Shown: positions 51,056 to 59,317 of the stretch, piece by piece
Layout of the letters: every line of letters begins with the position of its first letter
Numbering within the stretch: the stretch's first letter is position 1
DNA from: Schleiferilactobacillus perolens DSM 12744
GTDB lineage: Bacteria; Bacillota; Bacilli; Lactobacillales; Lactobacillaceae
DNA: 64,000 nt
Assembly: GCF_001435585.1 (NCBI RefSeq)
Contig: NZ_AZEC01000008.1
Span: forward strand, 56,266-120,265
Direction: 5' to 3'
The notes under the pieces: generated by a model
The model's input: the letters and a program-made list of their open reading frames with translations, nothing else
Databases searched by the model: none
What the model was told of the DNA's origin: nothing
Translations under genes and position numbers: made by a program

Positions 51056-53029
51056 TCACCACCGTACCAACTGCCGTGTAATGTCCCCTGCCGCACTGAC
51101 CTGGATAATCGTCAGGTTCCCAAATACCGGAACATCATCCACGAAGTACAGTTGATAGCCCTTGGCCGTGTTCTGCTTTTGCCACACCACATAAGTCCGA
51201 TTGCCTTGGCTGTCGGCCAGGCGCAAGGCGTAACAGAATTGCGGCGCCACCACACCCTTAGGATTCTCCGCCTGCCGGGCCGGTACCACACTGACACTGT
51301 GCCAGGTATCGGTGGGCGCAACGACTAGTCCGTGGAACGCTTCATCTTTAAAATCCTGGGTCAGCGTTAGCCGTTGCAGCGTGCTCATCTGATTATACCG
51401 AGCCGAATAAGGGCCGGTGGTCACAGTCCCGTTGGCCTCACCCACAAAGACATCCACCACTGGCCGACCGGTCCGTAACTGAGCTTGCCAGCGATCGCCG
51501 GCCTGTTTCACGTGAAACCGAGGGGCAAAATTCAACGGAATCGTCAACTGATGCTGCCCATGCGCTTGCCCGTGATCCAATGCGATCCAGGTGTGACTGG
51601 TCGCCAACCACACAAATTGGCGGGTAATTGTCGCCTTAGTGCCCTTTTCCGGGGCCACTTGATAAATGCTGGTAATGGCATCCGCGCCGTCTCCGTGCCA
51701 GGCCATGTTGGCCAGTGGTGTCCCCAGGGTTTGATATTCCCAACTGGCAATGGGGACATCATAATCCTGACCATCAATCATCACCGTATTGTGGGCCGCC
51801 GCCGCTTTAATGGCGTGCCGCTCTTCCCCGTCCACATAGGTATACCGGCCGGGATCAATCAATACGGGCTGGCCTTTAATAATCAAGTCGAAATGGCCCA
51901 GATTCACATGACCATGACCACTGCCAATATTGCCGTTAATGACGTGCCAATAATCGGCATTCTTGTTCCACGTGGAACGGCCAAAGTAGTTGCCGCTGAC
52001 CGGACTATCTAACGTCAATGGTAACTCAACGCCGCCACTATACCCGGCATAGCGATTAAAGGACAACCGCTGATTGGCAATGGCAACCAACTGATAATCC
52101 ACATGCAATGGTAGCTTTTCTGTGACCGAAGTAATTTGACCAACCATCATATTGGCCGTCTGGATTAGTTCATCAATGCGGACAGCATCGGTATCCCCTA
52201 GCTGCAACAAGGTCCCCGCTGGCGTCAGGTAATACGGCGCCATTCGCCGCATGGCCGCAATCTTTTGCGCAATGAGCAGCGGTAACTCCCGCCGATACCG
52301 GCCAAATGCGTATTGCACGGCCAAAAGGTCCCGCCAGACTTCGATAAAGTACAATGGCGATTGTTCCCAATGACTGCCATCATCAGCGATCTGTAACGCG
52401 CACATCGTCTCCAACTGCTGCAAGCACCATGTCATGTCCACTTCCGCAATCGTTTTTTGCTGAAGCGTGCCGTAAACCAGCGGCCCTGTGACGATCAGGA
52501 CGCCCCAATTGGATAATAAGTAGCGGTCGATAAAATGCGTTCGTAAATAGGCCATCTGTGCCTGCACTGCGTCTCGAATTTTGGCTTCGTCCGTCGCATT
52601 CAAAAAATCCTGTTTGCGCAATACCTGCACCACCGGCGCCCAATTCATTAATCGAATGCCGGTATCAATCGTCCGCCATGTCTCTGGGTGAGCCAAGTTT
52701 TGATCAATCCAGTCAAAAATTAAAGTCCGGGCATCCGTCAGATAGCGCGGGTCCTTTTGCGCCTGGGCGGCAAACATCAAATCCATGAGGTATCCTTGCC
52801 GTTTCAACACATACAGCCACTCCGGATCACCATTGGGCGAATGCTGCCAGGTAATGGGATCCATGTGGTAAGACTCATGGGTCGGTTCCATATTGTAGGG
52901 ATCGTCAAATAAGAAATCCCGCTGCAATATCCGGTTGGCCCGGACAATTGCTTCGGTGGGATCAAGTAATCCTTCCTGAATTAAAAACCGCATTTTATCG
53001 CCGTTGGTCGTTTTTTCTGCCACTTTCAA
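51056..53029 (-). CDS. Heparinase II/III-family polysaccharide lyase, copy A
   Basis: A 657-residue protein: N-terminal helical toroid (about 60-330, with NWG at 174-176 and WEQSPLYFIEVW at 221-232) and a C-terminal beta-sandwich domain with GHGH (371-374), DPGRYTYVDG (392-401) and HNT (413-415), the heparinase II/III pattern. There is no signal peptide, so it acts in the cytoplasm, probably on PTS-imported uronate oligosaccharides. It lies 9 bases after the phosphoesterase gene; paralogous to the lyase at 54177. Confidence 0.88.
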   Translation of the reverse strand: MKVAEKTTNGDKMRFLIQEGLLDPTEAIVRANRILQRDFLFDDPYNMEPTHESYHMDPITWQHSPNGDPEWLYVLKRQGYLMDLMFAAQAQKDPRYLTDARTLIFDWIDQNLAHPETWRTIDTGIRLMNWAPVVQVLRKQDFLNATDEAKIRDAVQAQMAYLRTHFIDRYLLSNWGVLIVTGPLVYGTLQQKTIAEVDMTWCLQQLETMCALQIADDGSHWEQSPLYFIEVWRDLLAVQYAFGRYRRELPLLIAQKIAAMRRMAPYYLTPAGTLLQLGDTDAVRIDELIQTANMMVGQITSVTEKLPLHVDYQLVAIANQRLSFNRYAGYSGGVELPLTLDSPVSGNYFGRSTWNKNADYWHVINGNIGSGHGHVNLGHFDLIIKGQPVLIDPGRYTYVDGEERHAIKAAAAHNTVMIDGQDYDVPIASWEYQTLGTPLANMAWHGDGADAITSIYQVAPEKGTKATITRQFVWLATSHTWIALDHGQAHGQHQLTIPLNFAPRFHVKQAGDRWQAQLRTGRPVVDVFVGEANGTVTTGPYSARYNQMSTLQRLTLTQDFKDEAFHGLVVAPTDTWHSVSVVPARQAENPKGVVAPQFCYALRLADSQGNRTYVVWQKQNTAKGYQLYFVDDVPVFGNLTIIQVSAAGDITRQLVRW

Positions 53030-53038
53030 ACTCCCCTT

Positions 53039-53905
53039 TCACACTGTAAACACACGCTGATTTTGCGGCAGCCAATGATTGTCGCTGTAACTTCGCAGCC
53101 GCAAAGTGACGGTGTTACCCTGGACTCTCACCTGGTAGGCATCGCCATGCCCCGGTTGACCGTAATCCGCCCGAACAAACGAAGGGCAATCCACCACGTA
53201 CCCATACGCTTCGGGATACACCTTAATCATGTCCCGGCCATTATGCACATGCCCGGTGAAGATGACGGTACGCGGATATTGCCGCAAAATATCCTTCAGT
53301 GCCATCTCTGCATTGAAGTGCGGATCTGGATCCTGGGCGGGATTGTAAATCCGGTCCAAAGCAATATGGTCTGCTGTCCCCGTAAAGGTCTGGTGGATAA
53401 TAAGCAATGTGGGGCGCTGCGGGTCCTGATGCGCGGCCAACTGCGTCTGCACCCATGCCAACTGCTCCCGTGAAAGATAGACATTGTCCTTCAAGTCTTT
53501 TTCAGTATTCATAATGATGAAATGATATCCTCGGACAAAGGTGTCCCAATATAATCGCTGGGCCGACGCCGCCCCATCCATATACTGACCATTGTATCGC
53601 CAATACTGTTGTTTAAATGCCGTCTCCGTTTTTTGCCAGCGCACATCATGATTCCCTAGGGCCACGATCGGCCGGGCCATATGATATTCCTGCAGCGACT
53701 GGAAAAAGTCGCGATAGGCAAATTCTTCCCCGTGATCCGTGAAATCACCGGGAACGACGAATGCATCTGCCAACGGATCAAGATATTGAATATCCTGTAA
53801 CGCGGTGACAAATCGCCTATTTTCTGGTTTCTCTAGATCCTGGCCATTGGTATGGACATCACTCAAGACGTCGAAAGTCAGATCAGCGCCTTGATCATCC
53901 TGCAA
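53039..53905 (-). CDS. Calcineurin-like metallophosphoesterase, N-terminal part cut off by a stop codon
   Basis: Metal-binding motifs are all present: SDVH, GDFTDHGEE, GNHDVRW and FTGHVHNGRD, so the catalytic domain (from about residue 9) is intact. The frame continues upstream past the TTG at 53905 through KLINQNQKLRGKDDERYTRN to an amber codon at 53989-53987. The same frame is open again beyond it (TLTEIQTMLQARTWSPAQRDHL), with GGTGGGAG further up. The native protein was probably about 55 residues longer. Product, if any, must start by re-initiation. Confidence 0.7.
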   Translation of the reverse strand: MQDDQGADLTFDVLSDVHTNGQDLEKPENRRFVTALQDIQYLDPLADAFVVPGDFTDHGEEFAYRDFFQSLQEYHMARPIVALGNHDVRWQKTETAFKQQYWRYNGQYMDGAASAQRLYWDTFVRGYHFIIMNTEKDLKDNVYLSREQLAWVQTQLAAHQDPQRPTLLIIHQTFTGTADHIALDRIYNPAQDPDPHFNAEMALKDILRQYPRTVIFTGHVHNGRDMIKVYPEAYGYVVDCPSFVRADYGQPGHGDAYQVRVQGNTVTLRLRSYSDNHWLPQNQRVFTV

Positions 53906-54132
53906 AAACTCTTGCAGTAGTCCGAGATTACGGGTATACCGTTCATCATCTTTACCCCGTAATTTCTGATTTTGATTGATTAGTTTCTATAAATGATCCC
54001 GCTGCGCGGGCGACCATGTGCGCGCCTGCAACATCGTCTGAATTTCTGTTAAAGTCGTTGTTTCTCCCACCTTTTGCAAGTGACATCACGCACATAGTAT
54101 AACCTAGATATTTACTGAAATCAGAAAAAAAT

Positions 54133-54167
54133 ACAGAAAAGGCGACCGTTGCTGGTCGCTTTTCTGT
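54133..54167 (-). terminator. Terminator after lyase copy B
   Basis: Near-perfect hairpin ACAGAAAAGGCGACC / GGTCGCTTTTCTGT with a T-run on the minus strand, 10 bases after the stop at 54177. It separates the main PTS operon from the phosphoesterase and lyase copy A. Confidence 0.88.
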
Positions 54168-54176
54168 ACTCTGCTG

Positions 54177-56099
54177 TTAAAGAAGCTGGTCGTGTTGTTG
54201 AACTTGCTGCCCTTGACGCTTAAATACATTCAACGCTCCGTAGGCTTCTGTGCCATCAAACCAATACAGCTTCCGCCCGACAATCGTGTTTTCCGGTTGC
54301 AATGTCACCAAGTAATTGGTGCCGTCTTGCAAATCCACACGAATGCCCCAGGCCAATTGAGGCGCTGCTGGCTTATCTTCACCGGACTGTCGCGGGGCCA
54401 CGACTTGCATCCCTTGATAGTTCACTGTTGGGGCAAACACTGTCGCCGTAATACCGAAATTGGTAAACTCCGTGCTGGTTTCTAACCGCGTCAAATGCTG
54501 CAGATCGTTATACTGCGGCGAATACAGTGTCTGACTGGGCCACGCGTCTGGCGTCGTAGTCGCTAATATGACATCTTGACCTAAGACAAAGTGATCATCT
54601 TGTTGTGTCACTCCGCGGTCCGGGGCCACTTGCCAGTAATGGTGCCATTCATGGGTACCGGCCGCGTGGACCGTATCAATGGCAAGCCATACCTGAGCGG
54701 CTGCCAAGCTTACCCAATACCGGGTTACCACGGCCGGCACGGTACCAGATTGATCCAAGTAGGTCATTTTCACTAACCGACCATCTGAACCAAATTGCAC
54801 GACTTCGTTACTCACGGGCGTCGAGACATATTGATACTTCCACGAATCATGAGGCAAACTGAACGGCCGGGCATCTAAAAGTTGGGTGTTATGAGCCGCC
54901 GGTGACTTCAAGAAGCGCCGTTCTGTGCCATCCACATAGGTGTAACGACCAGGATCAACGATCACATCATGCCCATTGATCACAAGATCCACATGGCCCA
55001 ACGCGGCGTGACCGTGACCGCTGCCGAGACTGCCATTATAGGTATGCCAGTAATCTGCATCCGTCGACCAGTGTGAACGCCACATCGTGTTTCCCGATAC
55101 TGGTGCCACTAATTCGCGAGGCAGTTCAGCCTGGCCGTCAGCTGGATCCGGCCATTGTTCGTGGGCCATTTCCAGCAACACATAATCATAGATCGGATCC
55201 AGCTGCTGTTGCAGTGCACTGGGCAAATTCAGGATGGCCGCTGACGCATTATAAAGACTGTCAATGCGGATAGCATCCGTATCACCCTGTTGCAGCAAAG
55301 TCCCATCTGGTTTCAAATCATGGACAATCCCCCGATGCATCGCCGCGGCCTTTTCTCGCACAATCGCGGCCACCGGCACATCATGGGCTTGTTGAGCCGC
55401 GATGACTGCTAAGGTACTGCGCCAAACTTCCAGCAGATACAGCGGTGATTGTTCCCACTGGAGTCCTTGGCCATCCACTTGCAGGTCCAACTCGGTCTCA
55501 AAACGTGCTTGCGCCCACTCGACGACAGCCCGCTCGATCACCCGGGGAAAGGCTGCCGCATAAGTGAGAATGCCCGTGGTAATGAGGACACCCCAATTAC
55601 TGATATCGAATTTTTCCGTGTAATTATCGTGGAGATATTCTGCCTGGGCCACCACCGCGGCTTCGATCCGATGCCGTTCCGTGGCGTTCAACTGGCCGTT
55701 TGCCACCAACGCGGTGACCACGCTGGTCCAATTCAACAGTCGAATCCCGGTATCAATCGTCCGCCAAGTCGAAGGATCGTCGAGATTATGGTCAATCCAG
55801 GAAAACAGCAGTGCTTTCATCCGTTGCTGATAATCCTGGTTACCAGTCTCTTCGTAGGCCTCTAACAAGTCCAGCAAATACTCTTGCCGTTTGAGCATAT
55901 ATAGCCATTCTGGATCACCATTCGGCGTGTGGTGCCAATCCAATGTCTCTTCAGTATAGGTGACTTGGGTCGGTTCCATGGCGTAGGGACTATCAAACAG
56001 ATACTGATGCTGTAAGAGCCGATCAGCATTTGCCCGCGCGTTAGGACTTAGATGGTGTTGTTGTGCCAGATGTTGAATGTACTGGGGCCATGTGGCCAT
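54177..56099 (-). CDS. Heparinase II/III-family polysaccharide lyase, copy B
   Basis: A 640-residue paralogue of the lyase at 51056, with the shared blocks HTPNGDPEWLYMLKRQEYLL, WEQSPLYLLEVW, GSGHGHAALGHVDL, DPGRYTYVDGTERR and AAHNTQLLD. No signal peptide. Its start overlaps the end of yajC by 59 bases; the ATG at 56099 lacks a strong separate ribosome site, so translational coupling is likely. Last gene of the PTS operon. Likely cleaves imported glycosaminoglycan-type oligosaccharides by beta-elimination; the polymer is unknown. Confidence 0.88.
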   Translation of the reverse strand: MATWPQYIQHLAQQHHLSPNARANADRLLQHQYLFDSPYAMEPTQVTYTEETLDWHHTPNGDPEWLYMLKRQEYLLDLLEAYEETGNQDYQQRMKALLFSWIDHNLDDPSTWRTIDTGIRLLNWTSVVTALVANGQLNATERHRIEAAVVAQAEYLHDNYTEKFDISNWGVLITTGILTYAAAFPRVIERAVVEWAQARFETELDLQVDGQGLQWEQSPLYLLEVWRSTLAVIAAQQAHDVPVAAIVREKAAAMHRGIVHDLKPDGTLLQQGDTDAIRIDSLYNASAAILNLPSALQQQLDPIYDYVLLEMAHEQWPDPADGQAELPRELVAPVSGNTMWRSHWSTDADYWHTYNGSLGSGHGHAALGHVDLVINGHDVIVDPGRYTYVDGTERRFLKSPAAHNTQLLDARPFSLPHDSWKYQYVSTPVSNEVVQFGSDGRLVKMTYLDQSGTVPAVVTRYWVSLAAAQVWLAIDTVHAAGTHEWHHYWQVAPDRGVTQQDDHFVLGQDVILATTTPDAWPSQTLYSPQYNDLQHLTRLETSTEFTNFGITATVFAPTVNYQGMQVVAPRQSGEDKPAAPQLAWGIRVDLQDGTNYLVTLQPENTIVGRKLYWFDGTEAYGALNVFKRQGQQVQQHDQLL

Positions 56100-56385
56100 T
56101 ATTTGCCGCCTCCTTCTCCACTGCGATGATGCCCATCCGTTTCACCGTAATGGTCACCCCAGCAGCAATTGTGAGTTGCACGTCATCACTGGTCAATTCT
56201 TTGATTTTTCCGACGATGCCGTCCGCCAAGACGACTTGATCGCCAGCCTTCAGTTTGGCATGGACTTCATCGAATTTCGCCGCCTGTTTGCGCATCGCCC
56301 CGCGGCGAGCTAACGGAATCAAAACCAAGTACAGCACCACCAAAACGGCCAGTAAGACCAGCAGCAAAATCTTCCACAAATCCAT
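56041..56385 (-). CDS. yajC: YajC family protein within PTS operon
   Basis: A 114-residue protein with one N-terminal membrane helix (about 5-24), then the YajC core KAGDQVVLADGIVGKIKELT and VTITVKRMGIIAVE. YajC is normally part of the Sec translocase accessory complex, but a second yajC gene is characteristic of mannose-family PTS operons for glycosaminoglycan disaccharides in streptococci and lactobacilli. Its role there is unclear. It follows IIA by 2 bases. Confidence 0.85.
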   Translation of the reverse strand: MDLWKILLLVLLAVLVVLYLVLIPLARRGAMRKQAAKFDEVHAKLKAGDQVVLADGIVGKIKELTSDDVQLTIAAGVTITVKRMGIIAVEKEAANNGHMAPVHSTSGTTTPSKS

Positions 56386-56387
56386 GA

Positions 56388-56861
56388 TTAGATCCCTTCT
56401 CCCGCGTCATCCGGCGCCGCATTATCATTTTCGGCCAAATCATCCAAGACTGGATTGCGCAACGGTAACAGTTGAATCAAACCCTTGGCTTCTTTCAGGC
56501 TGTTTTTTAAAATGCCATCAATTTTTTCTGGCGTCACCATGCCAGCTTGGCACTGGGCGTATAAATCCAAAATCAGATTCACCGGCGCACTGGAAATAAT
56601 GTACTGATTGGGTTTGTTCTTGTCCAAAATCAAGCGGGCCGTAATCTGATGCGGCGCCCCACCGGTCATATCGGCAAACACAATGGCATCATCATTTTCA
56701 TCCAAGAATGTATCAATGTCCTTGGTAAATTGTTCGTGGGTGGTATTTTCATCTAAATTAAACGCATGCAGATTATCCGTCGTACCCGCCAACAACTTCA
56801 AGGCAGACATCACACCCTCCGGATATCGGCCATGGCCGACGATCGCTAACTGATAAGTCAT
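56388..56861 (-). CDS. PTS mannose-family EIIA component
   Basis: A 157-residue EIIA of the mannose/fructose/sorbose family. His10 in VGHGRYPEG is the expected phosphorylation site, and FADMTGGAPHQITARL is a conserved family block. It transfers phosphate from HPr to EIIB. It is separated from IID by a 303-base gap holding a structured repeat, unlike the tight spacing elsewhere in the operon. Confidence 0.9.
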   Translation of the reverse strand: MTYQLAIVGHGRYPEGVMSALKLLAGTTDNLHAFNLDENTTHEQFTKDIDTFLDENDDAIVFADMTGGAPHQITARLILDKNKPNQYIISSAPVNLILDLYAQCQAGMVTPEKIDGILKNSLKEAKGLIQLLPLRNPVLDDLAENDNAAPDDAGEGI

Positions 56862-56903
56862 GTTAAAAACTCCTTTGTATTCATGATAGTGTCAAACAAA
56901 AAA

Positions 56904-57153
56904 GGGACGGAAACAAAAGCGTGAATCGCGACGTTACCAGTGCCAATGCGGAGCAATCGGAGGTGAAATGGGGCTCAGTGGTGGAAACAGCAATAATCTT
57001 GGCCGGTTTTGCCAAGATTATATGCTGTTAGGCGACTTTGAGACCGCGTTCCTCAGCGGGCTCAAAGCGCCGTCACCACGTTCCAGCCCCATTTCACCGG
57101 AGATTGCGCAGCACTTGGCACGGCAAGGAGCGATGGCTTTTGGTTCCAGTCCC
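56904..57153. repeat. Structured intergenic repeat, family 1, long branched form inside the PTS operon
   Basis: Same layout as the copy at 50741: outer GGGAC / GTCCC, then GTGCCAATGCGGAGCAATC with GATTGCGCAGCACTTGGCAC, and a perfect 14-base stem (56962-56975 with 57085-57098). It also has two hairpins, AACAGCA...TGCTGTT and TTTGAGACCGC...GCGGGCTCAAA. Relative to 50741 the 14-base stem has three paired substitutions. It starts 11 bases after the IID stop and fills the IID-IIA gap. Confidence 0.85.
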
Positions 57154-57164
57154 GGAAAATTTTA

Positions 57165-57980
57165 TTACTTCAAGACACCCAGGACCGATAATAGAACACC
57201 GGCCACAAAGAGCAGCAACACAATCTTATAAATCGTCCACTTCTTCTTCGTAATCAACCAGTAGACGAAATACGTCAACAAGATCGGCAGCATGAACGGC
57301 ATGATCTTATCCAAGATCGTTTGCACAGAAACCACTTGCTGCTTGCCCTTAATGACCTGCGTATATTGCCAAGCCAGGTTGATCTTCACGAAGGAAACCG
57401 ACAAACCGGCAATCACCGTTAAACCAATCGTACTGGCCAATGTCGCAATTGCAGCCATCCGGTCGGACAATGTATCAATGATACTTGTCCCAACTTTCCA
57501 GCCCAGATAACCCATTAAAATCCGGACACCGAACGTGATCCCGAATAGGCAGAGAATGAACGGAATCGGCGCCCAGGTCATGCCTTGCAACGCCAGTGAG
57601 GCGAAGATGGAGGAAAACAGCGGCGCCAACCCAAACTGGGATAACGCGTCCCCAATACCGGCCAATGGCCCCATCAAGGCAAACTTGATTGCCCGAGTGT
57701 CGTCTTCGTTTTGACCGCTGTCATACATGGCCAACATAATACTGGAAACAAATGGATAAGGTTGCGGGTTGGTGTTGTAGAATTCCAAGTTGGAAATGGC
57801 CACCCGTTTGAATTCTTTCTCGTCGTCCTTATAAATCTTGCGCAGTTGGGGGAAGATCGAGTTCAATACCCCAGTTCCCTGCATGGTGCCGTAGTTTTGC
57901 CCGTTTTGCAGCACGTAGGACCGCAGGATTGAATTTACATAGTCTTTCTTGTTTAATACTGGTTCGCGACTAGATGCCAT
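57165..57980 (-). CDS. PTS mannose-family EIID component
   Basis: A 271-residue IID with the N-terminal NKKDYVNSILRSYVLQNGQN and the family blocks GLAPLFSSIFASLALQGM and FGVRILMGYLGWKVG. It has a membrane-associated C-terminal helix and forms the sugar-translocating complex with IIC. ATG 57980 is chosen for GGGGG 8 bases upstream; it overlaps IIC by 11 bases. Confidence 0.92.
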   Translation of the reverse strand: MASSREPVLNKKDYVNSILRSYVLQNGQNYGTMQGTGVLNSIFPQLRKIYKDDEKEFKRVAISNLEFYNTNPQPYPFVSSIMLAMYDSGQNEDDTRAIKFALMGPLAGIGDALSQFGLAPLFSSIFASLALQGMTWAPIPFILCLFGITFGVRILMGYLGWKVGTSIIDTLSDRMAAIATLASTIGLTVIAGLSVSFVKINLAWQYTQVIKGKQQVVSVQTILDKIMPFMLPILLTYFVYWLITKKKWTIYKIVLLLFVAGVLLSVLGVLK

Positions 57981-58779
57981 CTTCAATACCCCCTTCTTCG
58001 TTGCTATTGCCATCGTTGCCACCATCGCCAGAATCGTTGTGGTCTGACGGCTTCTTAGCGTTGTAATAGTTATTGAAGGCTAAGACGGCACCGGCAAAGG
58101 CCAAACCAATAACCGGAATCTTCAGATAAGCCGTGCAGATATAGCCCAAGATAAGCGCTGGAATGTACTCTTTTTTAACCATGGTAGAAATAATCAAAGC
58201 GAACCCAACGGCTGGCAATAATCCACCGGCCACGCTCAAACCGTTAATCAACCACTTGGGAATGATCTCAACGAAAGTTTGTAATGCATTAGTGCTGAGC
58301 GTTGCGACAAAGCCAAAGACAAAGGCGAAGAGGATAAAGCCAATCAAAGTGGTATTGGCCAAGAAATGAAATCTGCGATATTTTCCTTCTTCAATCGCTT
58401 TACGTGCCCACGTAATATTGTTCGAGTTTACCGAGAAAATAAAGGTGATCACGAACGGAATTAAAATAGCAAATGGATAGGACAGCGATAAAGCAGCATT
58501 CGGCGTTAAATTTTTAATGGAAATGGCCATAATCGTACCGACCACCCCTGGGCCCAATGGATTCGGCGGTGTGGAACCACCAGGGCCGACGCCAAAGCCC
58601 ATGAAGGCTAGTTCAGCGGTCGCGCCAAAAATCACGGCAGTCTGTAAGTCGCCCAGGATTAGGCCAATCCCGAAGGATATGAATAATGCCCGGTTGGTAT
58701 AAGTGCCCCATACCTGTCCGGCAAAACAGAAGGCCGCCCAAAGGCCCACTAACAGGGCTTGGACAATGGAATAAGTCAT
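57970..58779 (-). CDS. PTS mannose-family EIIC component
   Basis: A 269-residue membrane protein with about seven hydrophobic segments, QALLVGLWAAFCFAGQVWG at the N-terminus and GFGVGPGGSTPPNPLGPGVV, typical of the sorbose/mannose-type IIC channel. The acidic tail (DHNDSGDGGNDGNSNEEGG) is cytoplasmic. In the context of GH88 and uronate genes it probably imports unsaturated uronic-acid disaccharides. Confidence 0.92.
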   Translation of the reverse strand: MTYSIVQALLVGLWAAFCFAGQVWGTYTNRALFISFGIGLILGDLQTAVIFGATAELAFMGFGVGPGGSTPPNPLGPGVVGTIMAISIKNLTPNAALSLSYPFAILIPFVITFIFSVNSNNITWARKAIEEGKYRRFHFLANTTLIGFILFAFVFGFVATLSTNALQTFVEIIPKWLINGLSVAGGLLPAVGFALIISTMVKKEYIPALILGYICTAYLKIPVIGLAFAGAVLAFNNYYNAKKPSDHNDSGDGGNDGNSNEEGGIEDGI

Positions 58780-58798
58780 AATGTTAGTCTCCCCTCAA

Positions 58799-59299
58799 TC
58801 AATGCGTCGTGACATAGTCGTTCAAATCAAAGTCTGAACCGACATCGTTACCCAACGGTGTGGTCCGGGTATTCATATTGGTATGATACTTTTCACGCAG
58901 TTCCTTGAGGGCTGCCAAATCTTCTGCCCCAACGGAAATGAAGTTGGTCAGTTTGGTATAGCCCTCTTTCATGTGGATATTACCCACATTCAATTCTTTT
59001 ACCGGCACCCCACCTTGCGCCAACCGCAGGACATCTTCAGCGGTTTTCACAATAATGAAAATCGTCTGCCGCGGTGATGCCTTGAAGATCTTGTCGATGG
59101 TCTCTTGAATCGAGAAGAACCGAATCCCGATGGATGCTGGAATCAATGACTTCATCAACTGTTGTTGAATATGGCTCGTCGCCACTTCATCATTGGCGAC
59201 AATAACCAAGTTAACCCCCAAGTTTGAAATCCATAATCGGCCTTGGCCGTGAATCAATCGTTCATCCAAACGAATTGCTTTGATATTTGGTTCTGTCAT
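58799..59299 (-). CDS. PTS mannose-family EIIB component
   Basis: A 166-residue EIIB. His17 in LDERLIHGQG is the phosphorylation site that passes phosphate to the incoming sugar. It lies 19 bases upstream of IIC and 18 bases after the GH88 gene. Gene order ugl-IIB-IIC-IID-IIA is that of known glycosaminoglycan disaccharide operons. Confidence 0.93.
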   Translation of the reverse strand: MTEPNIKAIRLDERLIHGQGRLWISNLGVNLVIVANDEVATSHIQQQLMKSLIPASIGIRFFSIQETIDKIFKASPRQTIFIIVKTAEDVLRLAQGGVPVKELNVGNIHMKEGYTKLTNFISVGAEDLAALKELREKYHTNMNTRTTPLGNDVGSDFDLNDYVTTH

Positions 59300-59317
59300 G
59301 ATCTATTCCTCCATTTT

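Noticed and set aside
51485..52012. Long plus-strand frame within the lyase gene
   Set aside because: It lies antisense to a well-conserved heparinase II/III domain, has no ribosome site and its composition is that of a shadow frame.
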